Shown in pieces: positions 53,633 to 63,591 of a stretch of 64,000 nt of DNA. Under the pieces are notes generated by a model. It ran no database searches. It was not told the DNA's origin and saw only the letters and a program-made list of their open reading frames with translations. The DNA lies in contig JADMNL010000028.1 in the NCBI GenBank assembly GCA_016271365.2, positions 101,593,001 through 101,657,000 on the forward strand, written 5' to 3'. Position 1 is the first letter of the stretch. Every line of letters begins with the position of its first letter. A program made the position numbers and the translations under genes. Source of the DNA: Neoceratodus forsteri. Taxonomy: Eukaryota; Chordata; Ceratodontiformes; Ceratodontidae.

Positions 53633-56416
53633 ATGGTAGTAAGTGCGGCAAACACCAACATAGAGGTGTCGATAGGGAGAAGGGCAGGGGTAAATGGAGA
53701 ACGTGACAAAGGCAAGAAGGACAGGGATGGGGCAAAAGGGAGTAAGGCCATCAGGAAATGGAGGGTAATGAGTACCAATGCCCGTAGTCTGGGCAACAAG
53801 CTCCCTGAGCTGATGGCCTTAATGGAAGAGGGATGCCTGGATATCGTAGCAGTCACAGAAACATGGTACACAGAGAACCATGACTGGGATGTTAACATAC
53901 CACGGTACATAACCTACAGGAGAGACAGGCAGGGGAGAAGAGGGGGAGGAGTAGCTCTCTATGTAAAGGAAGGGATAAAAGCAACTGAACAAAAGAGTAA
54001 ACAGGGAGGAGAGGAGGCACTGTGGGTCACCTTGGAGACTGGAAAGAGGCACCACAATCCGCTGACAGGGTTGTGTATAGACCCCCATGTCAGGGGAAGG
54101 AATGGACAAGGATATGATAGAAGGCATTCTTAGAATGGCAGAGAAAGGGAGATACTGTTGATGGAGACCTGAATATGCCAGATGTTAACTGGAGCACATT
54201 TGCTGCAGCCACATCCAAGAGCAGGGCCATTCTTGATGCCCTACAGGTGGCAGGCATTAGACAGCTAGTTTCGAACCCACTCATGAGGGAGCAATCTTAG
54301 ACCTCATACTCTCAAACGGGGCAGTGAGAGGATCTCAGATCTAGAAGTGGGTTGCCATCTGGGGACAAGTGACCATCAAACAGTGTGGTTCACGTTAAAC
54401 TCAGCTACAGAGTCAAGCCATACAAAAGTGAGGGTACTGGACTTCAGGAGGCTGACTTTGGCAAGATGGAGAGTGCCTCAGAAAAGCACTAGCAAACAGG
54501 CTAGAAGGAGGTGTGGAGCAACAATGGGAATTATCAAAACTGCCATCACAGAGGCAACAAGCCTTTGTGTGAAGCAAATAAACAAATCAAAACGAAAGAA
54601 AAGCCACTATGGTTCTCAAAAGAGGTGGCTGTGAAAGTCAGGAAGAAAAGATAGCATTCCGAAGTATAAGGAAACACAGAAGGAGCAGGACAGAGAGCTG
54701 TACCAGTTAAGGCAGAAGGAAGCAGGAGGAAGTCAGAATAGCAAAGGCCCAAACTGAGGAAAAGATAGCCAACTCAGTTAAGAAGGGGGATAAAACCTTT
54801 TATAGGTACCTATGCGAGCGTAGAAAGACAAAGGGAGGGATAGTGAGGCTGAATAGAATGAACGGTGGGTGGGCAGAGGGGACAGTGAAAAGCAGGAATA
54901 CTGAACAAATATTTCTGCTCAGTATTCAAAAGAGGAGGGGAAGTGCCTAATCCAATTAACAGAAGCACTCTTGATAGGGGGTCGAAAGAAGAAAGGGTTC
55001 TGCAAGAACTCCTAAAACTGAAGGTGAACAAAGCAATGGGTCCTGATGGAATTCACCCCAGAATTCTAAAAGAATTAAGGAGGAACTAGTGAAACCACTG
55101 GCTACTCTTTTAATAAATCATGGGAGGATGGTGTGGTACCCGAGGACTAGAGGAAGGCGGATGTGATTCCCCTTCACAAAAGTGGGACCAAGACAGAGGC
55201 AGGAAACTACAGACCTGTCAGTCTGATCTCTGTGGTAGGGAAAGTGATGGAGTCACTTCTTAAGGAAAGAATAGTTGAGTACCTAGAGGCCAGTGGAGCA
55301 CAGGACCCAAGGTAGCATGGGTTCAAAGCGTGAAGGTCATGTCAGACGAATCTAATAGATTTCTTTGACTGGGTGACCAAAGTAGTAGACCAGGGAGGGG
55401 CTGTGGACATGGCCTACCTAGACTTTAGCAAGGCGTTTGACACAGTCCCACACAAAAGATTAATAGTCAAATTAACCAGCCTGGGAGTGGGACCCAGGGT
55501 GGTAGCCTGGGTAAAACATTGGCTGGACAACAGGACACAGAAGGTAATTGTAAATGGAGTCCACTCTGAAGAAAGGGGGGTTACTAGTGGGGCACCGCAG
55601 GGTTCAGTATTGGGTCAAGTTCTTTTTAATGTCTTCATCAGTGACATTGCAGAGGGACTGGAAGGAAAAGTATGCATTTTGCAGATGACACAAAGATCTG
55701 CAACAGGGTTGATACACAAGGAGGCGTGGAAAGGATGAAAGGGACTTGGCAAGGTTGGAGGAATGGTCAGAAGTATGGCAGCTAGGATTCAATGCAAAGA
55801 AGTGCAAAATAATGCACCTGGGAAACAAGAACCCAGGGGAAGAATACACAATGGGTGGGAAAGTAGTAACAACAACAAAAAAGGAAAGGGACCTGGGGGT
55901 AATCATATCAGATGACCTTAAGGTTAGCAAGCAATGTGAGAAGGCAGTAGGGAGGGCTGGGGGTATACTGGGATGTATAGGGAGAGGCATCATCAGCAGA
56001 AAACAGGAAGTTGTTATCCCTCTGTACAGACAGTTGGTGAGACCCCATCTGGAGTACTGTGTCCAGTTCTGGAGACCCCATCTCCGCAAGGACATAGACA
56101 GGATAGAGGCAGTCAGAGGAGGGCAACTAAAATGGTGCAGGGTCTGCAAGAGAAGCCGTATGAGGAGAGACTAAAGGAGCTTAATATATACCCTTGAGGA
56201 AAGAAGGAGGGGGACATGATAGAAACTTTAAGTACCCTCAGTGGAATCAACAAAGTCCAAGAGGGTAGCATCTTTCAGAAAAAGAGACTTGCAAGAACAA
56301 GGGGACACAATTTAAAGATAGAAGGAGGGCGGTTCAGGGGCAATGTGAGGAAGTATTATTTCACAGAGAGGGTAGTGGATGCATGGAACAGCCTTCCTGA
56401 GGAGGTTGTGGTCTAA
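53633..56416 (+). pseudogene. LINE 6 ORF2: endonuclease and reverse transcriptase
   Basis: It starts MVVSAANTNIEVSIGRR and is open for 166 codons. The endonuclease has STNARSLGNKLPELMALM, DIVAVTETWYTENHDWDV and RRGGGVALYVKEG (53,770-53,980), with the catalytic Glu in TETW. GDLNMPDVNWSTF-like sequence follows at 54,165. The RT has [17 protein letters not shown] (55,412-55,465), [16 protein letters not shown] and then FADDTKICN, reached only after a one-base loss near 55,672. LEEWSEVWQLGFNAKKCK then MHLGNKNPG (55,746-55,840) follows, and the C-terminal part ends near 56,416. Single-base breaks make it inactive as sequenced. Confidence 0.9.
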
Positions 56417-56603
56417 AACTGTGGGAGAATTCAGAATGCATAGGACACACAAAAGCAATTCTTGTGGGGGGTAGGAAGAAATAGGCTGTTGGTTAACTAG
56501 GATCTGCGGCCTATCTTGTAGGTAGGGAAATGGGCAGACTAGATGGGCCTAGCGGTCCTTATCTGCCGTCAAAGTCTATGTTTCTATGTTTCTAGGCATG
56601 GCG

Positions 56604-58400
56604 ACGCAGAGTGATACCAGTGGTTGAAAGTCGGGCTGAAGTATCTACGGCATCATATCCCAACCTGTGAGAAGATGATGGGAGATAGAATTACTAGATG
56701 TAACTGTAGCCAATAATTTATCCCTGTCTTGTGAGGGAGGGAGTTTACTGATAAGCTCAATGACAGAGGACCCCAGGGTACGCTGATATTTAATCATATG
56801 ACCCATATAGTTCAAGATTCTGATATTCATAGCACCTGAGGAAAAGACCTTTTTCCACAGATAGTCAATTCTTTGGGATTCCTTATCAGGGGGTAAGGAG
56901 CTCATATTTGGGGTTTTTAGTACGATCATGAGCGGCAGTAATGGCCACAGAATCTGCCTCTGGAATACTGGACAGAAAAGGATGATCCAGAGCAGCCTGA
57001 TATAGACGATTCGCTTTGCAGGGAACAGCTATAATAGCTGAAGGCTGATGCCAAGCAGCCAGCATGGCATTCTGGTAAACTGGAATTAGTGGGGGAACCA
57101 CTAAGACAGGCTCCTCAGGTAATTCAATATATTCTGCCATATCCTTATGTTCTTTGTCATGTTCAGTAGTGAAGAATCCCATGACCTTTTGGATTTGAGC
57201 CATCATCTCACTAGAGGTCGGGTCGTCTGGTGGTGAGGCTGTTGAAGGGAGAGGCAAATCCTCATCCAGGGAAGAGATTTCAGAATAGGGGGATTTGGGA
57301 TTAGGAAAATTCAAATCCTGAAACTCTTCATCCTCAAGATCACCAGCGAAATTAGGTGGCAAATCTTGGTCATGTGACAAACAGTCCTCTATGAATGGAT
57401 GAGGAGAGCAGGGTGGCATGGTATCCTTGTAACTATGAAATCTTTTAGGCGGAGGAGGGAGAGTAGATCAGGTGGGGTCACCCAGCTCTTCAGAGGGCTG
57501 AGAATGCTGCATGGCATGCAAGACCTGTCGGACTACGTTGGTGAGGTGCCATTCTGGGGAAGGGGGGTGAGAAGGGGGGCATGTTGGGAAACAAGGGGGG
57601 TGATAGATGGAATGGGATGCATAGCGTGAGCAGGTCTAGCCCCTGGGTGGTAAAGATCAGGGTCCCGATCTCTGTCCGCCTGACCCCTATAAGAAGCCAG
57701 CTGCGTAGGTGGAGGGGCATTCAGTAAGGCATAAGCCATAGGTTTCCCCTGAGGAATGCGGGATCTCGTCAACGGGCCCCCAGGAGAAAATGAGTTAGTT
57801 TCACTCAAATTGTCAGATGCCATCGATGGGAGAGGAGCCCCCATTGACAGAGCAGCAGTATATTTAACTGCATGCAAAGTGCTGGAAAGCGTTGACGACG
57901 AGAGGGTATAAGCCTCCGTCGATGGAGCAGTCACTATTTGAACTGCATTTAAAGTGCTATAAAGCACCGTCGACAAGAGGACACGAGACCTCATCGATGA
58001 TGAAGTATTTGAATGATGCTCCGTCGACGGGGGAGCACCAGAAATGGTGGCCAGCGACAGGCGACGAGGCAGGGAGTGTGAGGAGGGTTTCTCCTTCTCC
58101 TTTTTCTGCCTGTAACGACAACCAGAAGAGGGGGAGCCCCTGGCATGAACCCCCTGGTTCTCCAAGAGAGACATTATCTGCTCCATCAAAAGGTGTTGAA
58201 TTTCAAGCAACCGTTGTCAACGAGTTGCTTGATTAAATTTCTGACATAAACTACAGAATTAGTGTCATGTGTGGGTTCCAGACACCTTACACAAAGTATG
58301 TGATTGTCAAAGCGGTATATCTTCCTACCATAATGGCAGGAATGAAATAAAGCTTGTTTCTTTGAAAAATCAGTAGACAGTCATCTTAGTTCCAAATTTC
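56604..58400 (-). pseudogene. DIRS 5 gag, N-terminal and central part
   Basis: The N-terminus reads FHSCHYGRKIYRFDNHILCK then VCLEPTHD (about 58,245-58,350), the Cys-His cluster of DIRS gag. A 225-codon open frame (57,533-58,210) is Ser/Thr/Pro-rich with repeats around APSTE and MASD. It continues in FIEDCLSHDQDLPPNFAGDL (about 57,330-57,395) and acidic stretches. The core follows: HQPSAIIAVPCKANRLYQAA, MGHMIKYQRTLGSSVIELIS, then DTSARLSTTGITLRRHA at the LINE junction. The same parts are found in DIRS 2 gag. Confidence 0.8.
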
Positions 58401-58464
58401 TCATCGATGACTGCTACACAGAAGTTGCACTAGCTGCTGCGTGAGCTGAAGACAGCGGGAAAAT

Positions 58465-58650
58465 GGACAGAGGATACCAGGGACCACCCACACTTACATA
58501 GGAAACAGGAAGCTGATGTCATGTGTGGGCGGTCCCTGGTGAAAAACTGTTAGAAGAGCTGCCATGCACCACAGTGACCTCTGCTGGATACCCAAAAGTA
58601 TTACCTACTGCAAGAGACCACTCCATGGAAGATCTATGGTTACAAGTAAG
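58465..58650. repeat. Left terminal repeat of DIRS 5
   Basis: On plus, TTACCTACTGCAAGAGACCA then GAAGATCTATGGTTACAAGT. It is the inverted partner of 48,605-48,790. Confidence 0.8.
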
Positions 58651-58659
58651 TACCTTTTT

Positions 58660-59150
58660 TCTATCTATCTACATTCAGTTTACTATCCACAATTAGGCAG
58701 ACTCCTAGCAGTCCTCGGGAGGAGGCGGCAAGGTGTGCACTCCAAATTAGGTGAAAAGAGACTGGAGGACTGAGGACCAAAAGCAGCATCAGGACGAATG
58801 AGCAAGTCCATTCTGCACAGGGAAGGCAACGTGTGCACAGTCGACCAGGTAGCAGCCCCAACATATTTGAGAAATGGAACATATCTGGCAGCAGCAACAG
58901 AGAAGCATTGTAAGGATGTAGTGAGCCTTCAATCAAATGGATAGCTCCTCCCCAGCCAACCAGTGACAGAGAGACGAGGATGTGATCCATCAGCCAATCA
59001 TCTGCTTGGTTGCCATTCTGGGAAAACAAAATGGCAGGCCACACTGAAGAAAGACGTGTGCTTCACTCAGTCACAGTTACCTTTTGCACACTTTTGAGCA
59101 CCACTGAGTAAGTGAAGAACTGACATCAGGTCCCTCTCGGGTCTTCTTTT
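58660..59150. other. No gene recognised
   Basis: A minus ORF of 127 codons (58,661-59,044) has no family I know. It may be the eroded 3' part of the CR1 fragment that follows on the same strand. Confidence 0.35.
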
Positions 59151-59159
59151 CACCAATGG

Positions 59160-59600
59160 GAACTTGTAAAGACCAGCAGCCCCTCCTCATTGCTTTTCTC
59201 CCATACCCTTATCATGTTGGTGGCCTTGCACTGCATCCTTTGACTGCTTTAATAGCCCTTTCAGACAAGAAGCCCAGAACTACATACAGTACTCCAGGTA
59301 GGGCCGGCCAGGGCACTGTAAAGTGGTAGGATTACTACTTAGTTGGCTCTGCTGGTCACCCCCCCTTTTAAAAACACTCCAGCATTCTGTCAGATTTCTT
59401 GACAGCAGCGAGACCTCACCAAATCCCACTCATTGCTTGGTCACAGGGGGTGCGGTGATATTCTGTGCTGCCCTACCCTGGTCGACTGAGATTGAGCAAA
59501 TCCTCTCTCTAACAGGCCTGCCCTTCTGCTACAGGCCCAGTGAGCAAGTAACTTGAAGTCATTCTCAAATGTGAGTCTCTCACTTGCCATCATGGTGTGC
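59160..59600 (-). mobile_element. CR1 LINE ORF2 C-terminal fragment
   Basis: Minus reading with frame changes: RGVTSRAN, one stop, VVILPLYSALAGP, then a shifted LEYC.QFW-like stretch (59,270-59,400). This is the block 'IKR.VTSRS.EVILPLYSALVRPHLEYC' of CR1 ORF2. The plus-strand text ACTACATACAGTACTCCAGG is its antisense. Old and decayed. Confidence 0.65.
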
Positions 59601-59761
59601 CATAGCTGAGCCACAGGGCAGGCCATTAATACTTGTTTTAGAAATGTAGTATTGTGATGACACAAGAAACATGGCACCATCCTATTCACCCTTTGTACCA
59701 TGTGGCAGTGAATGTGCCCAGTTAGAATATGGACACACATCCAGTCTTTAACAGTTGAAAT

Positions 59762-60295
59762 GCTACCCCTACACATGCTGTGCAACCCTTAATGCCATTC
59801 TCCCTCAGGAATATGTCTAGGCATGTGTTACCCCTACTCATGCTGTCTAACCCTCAATGCCATTCTCCCTCAGGAATCTGTCTGGTCCTGTGTTACCCCT
59901 ACACATGCTGTACAACCTTATGCCATTCTCCTCAGGAATATGTCTAGGCTCGTTACCCCTACTCATGCTGTGCAACCCTTAATGCCATTCTCCCTCAGGA
60001 ATCTGTTCATCCTGTGTTACCCCTACACACGCTGTGCAACCCTTAATGCCATTCTCCCTCATGAATCTATCTAAGCCTGTGTTACTTCTATTCGTACTGT
60101 GTAACCCTCAATGCCATTCTTCTGTCTAGGCCTTTGTTACCCTTACTTATACTGTGTGACCTTTATTGTCATTCTCCCTTACAAATTTGACTTCTCCTGT
60201 GTTGACCCCACTCATCCTAAGCAAACCGCAGTGCCATTCTCCTCAGGAATCTGTCTAGTCCTATGTTACCCCACCTCGTGCTGTGCAACGCTCTG
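59762..60295 (+). repeat. Minisatellite, ~63-bp unit, about nine copies
   Basis: The unit begins TGTTACCCCTACACATGCTG, continues TGCAACCCTTAATGCCATTC, and ends TCAGGAATCTGTCTAGG. The first five copies are very similar; the later four are shorter or diverged. No CRISPR features and no ORF of note. Confidence 0.9.
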
Positions 60296-60559
60296 ATCCA
60301 GAGCACCATTTTCAGTCATGACCCAAGCCACAAGGTGGCAAAAAATAGGTACAGGTACAAACAGTCAATTACACGATACAATACATGCATGCCCAACAGC
60401 TGGCGGCAAGGGTGGAAAGACAGAACAGTGGTACTTCAATGACAATGGGTAGACAGGTAATGCTACATCAGTATGTACATAAGCATAGCTAAAATACAGA
60501 CGGTGCAAGATACAAGCAGTAATGGTATATAGGTATATGGTCCAATTCAAGTACAAGTG

Positions 60560-61660
60560 AGAAAAAACAGTTGCTGTATTAAAAATTCAAAAAGGAAAAC
60601 AATCACAGTTCATAACATTAAAGGGGCAAGACAGGAGGAAGGGCAGGAGTAGGCTTGAGGTGGGGGCAGGAAGGAGAGAGGTGGGAAGAGGGGCAGGCTA
60701 GTGGGGGCAGGGGAGTATAAGTGCTGTAGGGCATCAGGTGGAGGTCTGAGTGCTATTACAGCATAGTAGAGTTGTAGACCTTAGCGTTGCTGTGCAGAAA
60801 AGTGGCATTTGCAGCAGTGAGGACCCAGGTATTCAGGTTATGTTTAAGAGCTAGGTGGGGGGTGCACGAACAGACAGGGGGAGCTTATTCCATAGGGAAG
60901 GTGCTTTGACTGAGAAAGCTTGGGTTCCCATGGTGGTGGAGGCATGGGGTACTTCTAGCGGGGGGACTGAGGATCCCGAGATTCCTACGTACCACTCTAC
61001 CTGTCAAGAGGGGTGAGTAAGAGACATATGTTAGTTCCTGAGGGAGTTGTCCACCAGACAGCCCATCACATAGTCAAGCGACCTTGTAGGGTTAGCCACT
61101 CAAGTGAGTGGTAGAGTAAGCAGTGGTGGGAGTGGTAAGGGGCTTGAAGGATGAATTGACAGAGTTATATGTCAAGTTTAGCCACTTGTGCAGGGTGGTG
61201 GATAGGTGCGAGTAAACTGGGGAGCAGTAGTCAAGGAGGAGAAGTAGGTTGCCATGTGCAATGGCCAGGCACGCTTTGGCCGATAGATAATGTTTGTGGT
61301 GGTATGTGGCGCCTAGCTTCTGGTGGATCCGTGCACCATATGGTTAACATATTCTGAGAAGAAAGGAATGGAAGGGCCAAGGGTAACACCTAAATATCTG
61401 AAGGATGTGACAATTTTAAGGGAGGACCAGCAGGGGTGAGAACTAGGAGGAAGGAGTTGGCTTTGGTGGCTTTGGATAGGAAGGGTTTGGAACCGAACAA
61501 CATGGATTTAGTCTTTTTCACTGAGTAGGAGGCGTGTTTGAAAGGAACCAACGATGGGCGGATCGTAGTTTTGTGTGAGGTGGATGAGACTGAATCAATT
61601 GATTTGTCGCTATGACAGATGACCAAATCATCAGCATAGAGAAGAGCTTTACAGTTGAGG
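60560..61660 (-). mobile_element. LINE 7, ORF2 RT fragment (L2/CR1-group), minus strand
   Basis: The minus reading LYADDLVICHSDKSID (about 61,603-61,650) is the catalytic YADD box, followed in the same frame by SMLFGSKPFLSKATKANSFL (about 61,440-61,510). In shifted frames YLGVTLG and near 60,900 AFSVKAPSLWNKLPLSVR follow, a typical C-terminal LINE block. The 5' end is cut at ~61,660. Not the same family as LINE 2/5/6, whose box is FADD. Confidence 0.7.
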
Positions 61661-61739
61661 CATTAACCCTTTTGTCTTCTGTTGCAGCACTTTACAATAT
61701 TTTCATTATACCAAACTGTCATATTGCTACACTGCAAGT

Positions 61740-61915
61740 CTGCCCCATGAAGGCACGCTCACAATATCTAGTTCTATTCGCTTTCTTACCTCATCAGCAT
61801 TGTGACCTCACTGGCTGACATCACAAGAGACCAGTCCGGCAGCAGGTGACTGGCTCTTCCTGCTCACTTGTGATGTCACAGGGCTGATGAGGTAAGAAGA
61901 GGAATAGAATTAGCT
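61740..61915. repeat. Foldback/palindromic element
   Basis: TTCTATTCGCTTTCTTACCT and CATCAGCATTGTGACC pair with GGCTGATGAGGTAAGAAGAG and GAATAGAATTAGC. The inner pair is GACATCACAAGAGACCAG and CTCACTTGTGATGTCAC. About 65-base arms and a ~40-base loop. Confidence 0.75.
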
Positions 61916-62055
61916 ATGTCAGCCTCCAGTTAGAGTGCTGTTCCACACATTACACCAAGTAATGCAGGTAGAAAATCTCCTAATTAGCTAATGGGAAAAG
62001 AAAAAGATACTTTAGACAGACACCCTTTGCCCACCACATATTGCCTACCTAAACA

Positions 62056-62096
62056 AATACATACATACTTACATACATACATACATAAATACATTT
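62056..62096. repeat. (TACA)n microsatellite
   Basis: About ten imperfect TACA units in intron sequence. Confidence 0.85.
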
Positions 62097-62404
62097 TAAA
62101 AGTTAATATTAATTTCAGGCATTATACTAGCTCTTTAAGACTCAGCAAGGTGTTTGGTTATTGAACTCTAATCTAATGAATTTCTGCTTAGAGTGACATT
62201 CTGGTGTCCCAATCAACAGAGTGTAATGGGAATCTCACGTAATAGAATAAAACTCTTGATGTACTGTGGTGAAGTTTTCCTTTGACAAGTTGGATTTCAC
62301 TATAATGGTAAAATCTACTATTTATGGTTGTACCTGTATCATACGACTTGTTGGAAATTGTTATTCTGTATTTTACTGTAATGCACTCTGACATATAGGG
62401 TGGG

Positions 62405-62830
62405 CATTCTGTCTGTCTATCTGTCTACAGAAAGTATTTGTCTGTGTCTATCTATAGACAGTATCTATCTTATCCATCCATCCATTCATCCATCCATCTG
62501 CAGACAGTATATATCTGTCTGCCTATATATCTACTGTATTATTTATCGATCTATCCATCCATCTAGCTATCTGCAGACATTATATATCTTATGTATCTAC
62601 AGATAGTATCTATCTATCTATCTATCTACAGACAGTACCTATCTACAAATAGTATCTATCTATCCATCCATCTATCTGTCTGTCTAGCTACAGGCACTGT
62701 GCATCTACAACCATTATCTAGCTATCTACAGACAATATCTGTGTCTAGCTATCTATCTATAGATAGTGTCTGTCTGTCTGTCTAACTATCCTGCTGTACT
62801 AATGTCTATCTACAGTGTCTGTCTGTCCAT
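62405..62830. repeat. Complex (TATC)/(TCTG)/(CATC) microsatellite
   Basis: About 425 bases of mixed tetranucleotides, with CTACAGACAGTATCTATCT-like units recurring every 40-60 bases. This suggests a higher-order repeat on top of the tetranucleotides. Confidence 0.85.
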
Positions 62831-62835
62831 CTAGA

Positions 62836-63025
62836 GGCAGTATAGTGTAGTGGTTAAGGGCACTGAGCTGCAAACCTGAAGACCTGGGTTTGAGTCCCAT
62901 CAGCCCCCACTTCCATACTGTATGACCTTGAGCAAGTCACTTAACTTCCTTGTGCTCCCACATCGCACCTGGAAACAAGCTCCAGCTTAGTGTGCCTTTC
63001 CTAGTTAAACAATTTCCCTTTCCCT
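62836..63025 (+). mobile_element. tRNA-derived SINE with MIR-like 3' half (family C)
   Basis: GGCAGTATAGTGTAGTGGTT is the A-box region and CTGGGTTTGAGTCCCATC the B-box region. ACTGTATGACCTTGAGCAAG then TCACTTAACTTCC is the MIR/L2-like part. It lies 134 bp from the end of the RBCK1 RING2 exon, inside the intron. Confidence 0.85.
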
Positions 63026-63158
63026 ATCCATCTATCTATGTTTCACTGTAGTTTCTATACACAGAACAACAGAGATGGTTGAGAGTAAAGCTGAGAATGA
63101 TTCAGAAAGAGGCTGGAGCACAGGAGAGATCAGACAAGCTTTGGTGAGGTTTGCTTAC

Positions 63159-63301
63159 GTGAGTCCCCATCGAGCTCCCTTGGTGACCCAGCAGATCTCT
63201 GTACGGCAGACAGTACAACAGATCCAGTCACAGCCATCCTTTTTCTGCACTATAATCTGGCACCTGGGACACAACATGGCTTCTCCATTCTGCACCATAG
63301 T
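63159..63301 (-). CDS. RBCK1: RBCK1 (HOIL-1) RING2 exon
   Basis: Minus strand: the acceptor CTCTCCTTGCTACAG ends at 63,302 and the donor GTAAGC begins at 63,158. Frame 1 is open throughout: [20 protein letters not shown] then [20 protein letters not shown]. This is the RING2 domain of HOIL-1 (human [20 protein letters not shown] from memory), the part of RBR E3 ligases that carries ubiquitin as a thioester. The Cys of KKDGC, equivalent to human Cys460, is present at codon 24, as are the zinc-binding CPRC and CTVC cysteines. At 143 bp it ends in phase 2, but the next exon needs phase 0. One base seems missing in the GGGACTCAC end. The earlier RBR exons lie beyond 64,000. Confidence 0.92.
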
Positions 63302-63590
63302 CTGTAGCAAGGAGAGGAAAAATTAATAGTTAGCAGATTGGGTTGGTAACCAGTTGGTTGTGGGTTTGGACCCCCTCAGCAGACTTGGTCTCATCCCACA
63401 CAGTAGCACACTGCTGGCTTAGAAGACACTGTTTCTTGCCGAGACATGGCAATCAAGAATGCTTTGCCATGGCAGGCTACAGATGTGGAGTCTGTTAAGA
63501 GTGCTCAGAAATGAAGTGGATAATTGCTTCAGCTCTAACATAGCAAAATAAATGTAACACCATATACCATACATGGATTTGTAATTCGAG
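63302..63590. other. RBCK1 intron sequence, no other feature
   Basis: Begins with the polypyrimidine tract (on minus) of the RING2 exon. Nothing else recognised. Confidence 0.5.
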
Positions 63591-63591
63591 A

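Larger units (their letters stand above)
52277..56593 (+). mobile_element. CR1-type LINE 6, near full length (4.3 kb), nested in DIRS 5 gag
   Basis: It carries a 5' untranslated region (52,277-52,680), ORF1, ORF2 and the family tail TGGGCCTAGCGGTCC then TCTATGTTTCTATGTTTCT. The flanks AGGCATAGC (52,268-52,276) and AGGCATGGC (56,594-56,602) form a 9-bp target duplication with one difference. The DIRS gag reading frame stops at one flank and resumes at the other, which fixes both ends. It is the fullest copy of the family in the window and can serve as its reference. Confidence 0.9.
48605..58650 (-). mobile_element. DIRS element 5, nearly complete, with a nested LINE
   Basis: Minus-strand gag, RT, RNase H and recombinase are all present. 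Inverted termini of roughly 170-190 bp lie at about 48,615-48,785 and 58,465-58,645. Shared blocks include CTTTTGGGTATCCA, AGAGCTGC/GCAGCTCT and CACCAGGGACC. An internal complementary region lies near 48,900-48,960 (CTACTGTTACGGTAAGTTTT on plus). Without the LINE at 52,277-56,593 the element is about 5.7 kb, the usual DIRS size. It is the best-preserved DIRS here. Confidence 0.9.

Noticed and set aside
59762..60295. CRISPR-like array
   Set aside because: Vertebrate DNA; whole ~63-bp units are repeated with no unique spacers. It is a minisatellite.
62836..62910. Functional tRNA gene on the plus strand
   Set aside because: The same MIR-like body follows as at 20.9 and 30.9 kb, so this is a SINE head.
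37361..63301. RBCK1 as a processed (intronless) pseudogene
   Set aside because: The two exons are 25.7 kb apart and each has a good acceptor with pyrimidine tract; the RING2 exon also has a donor.
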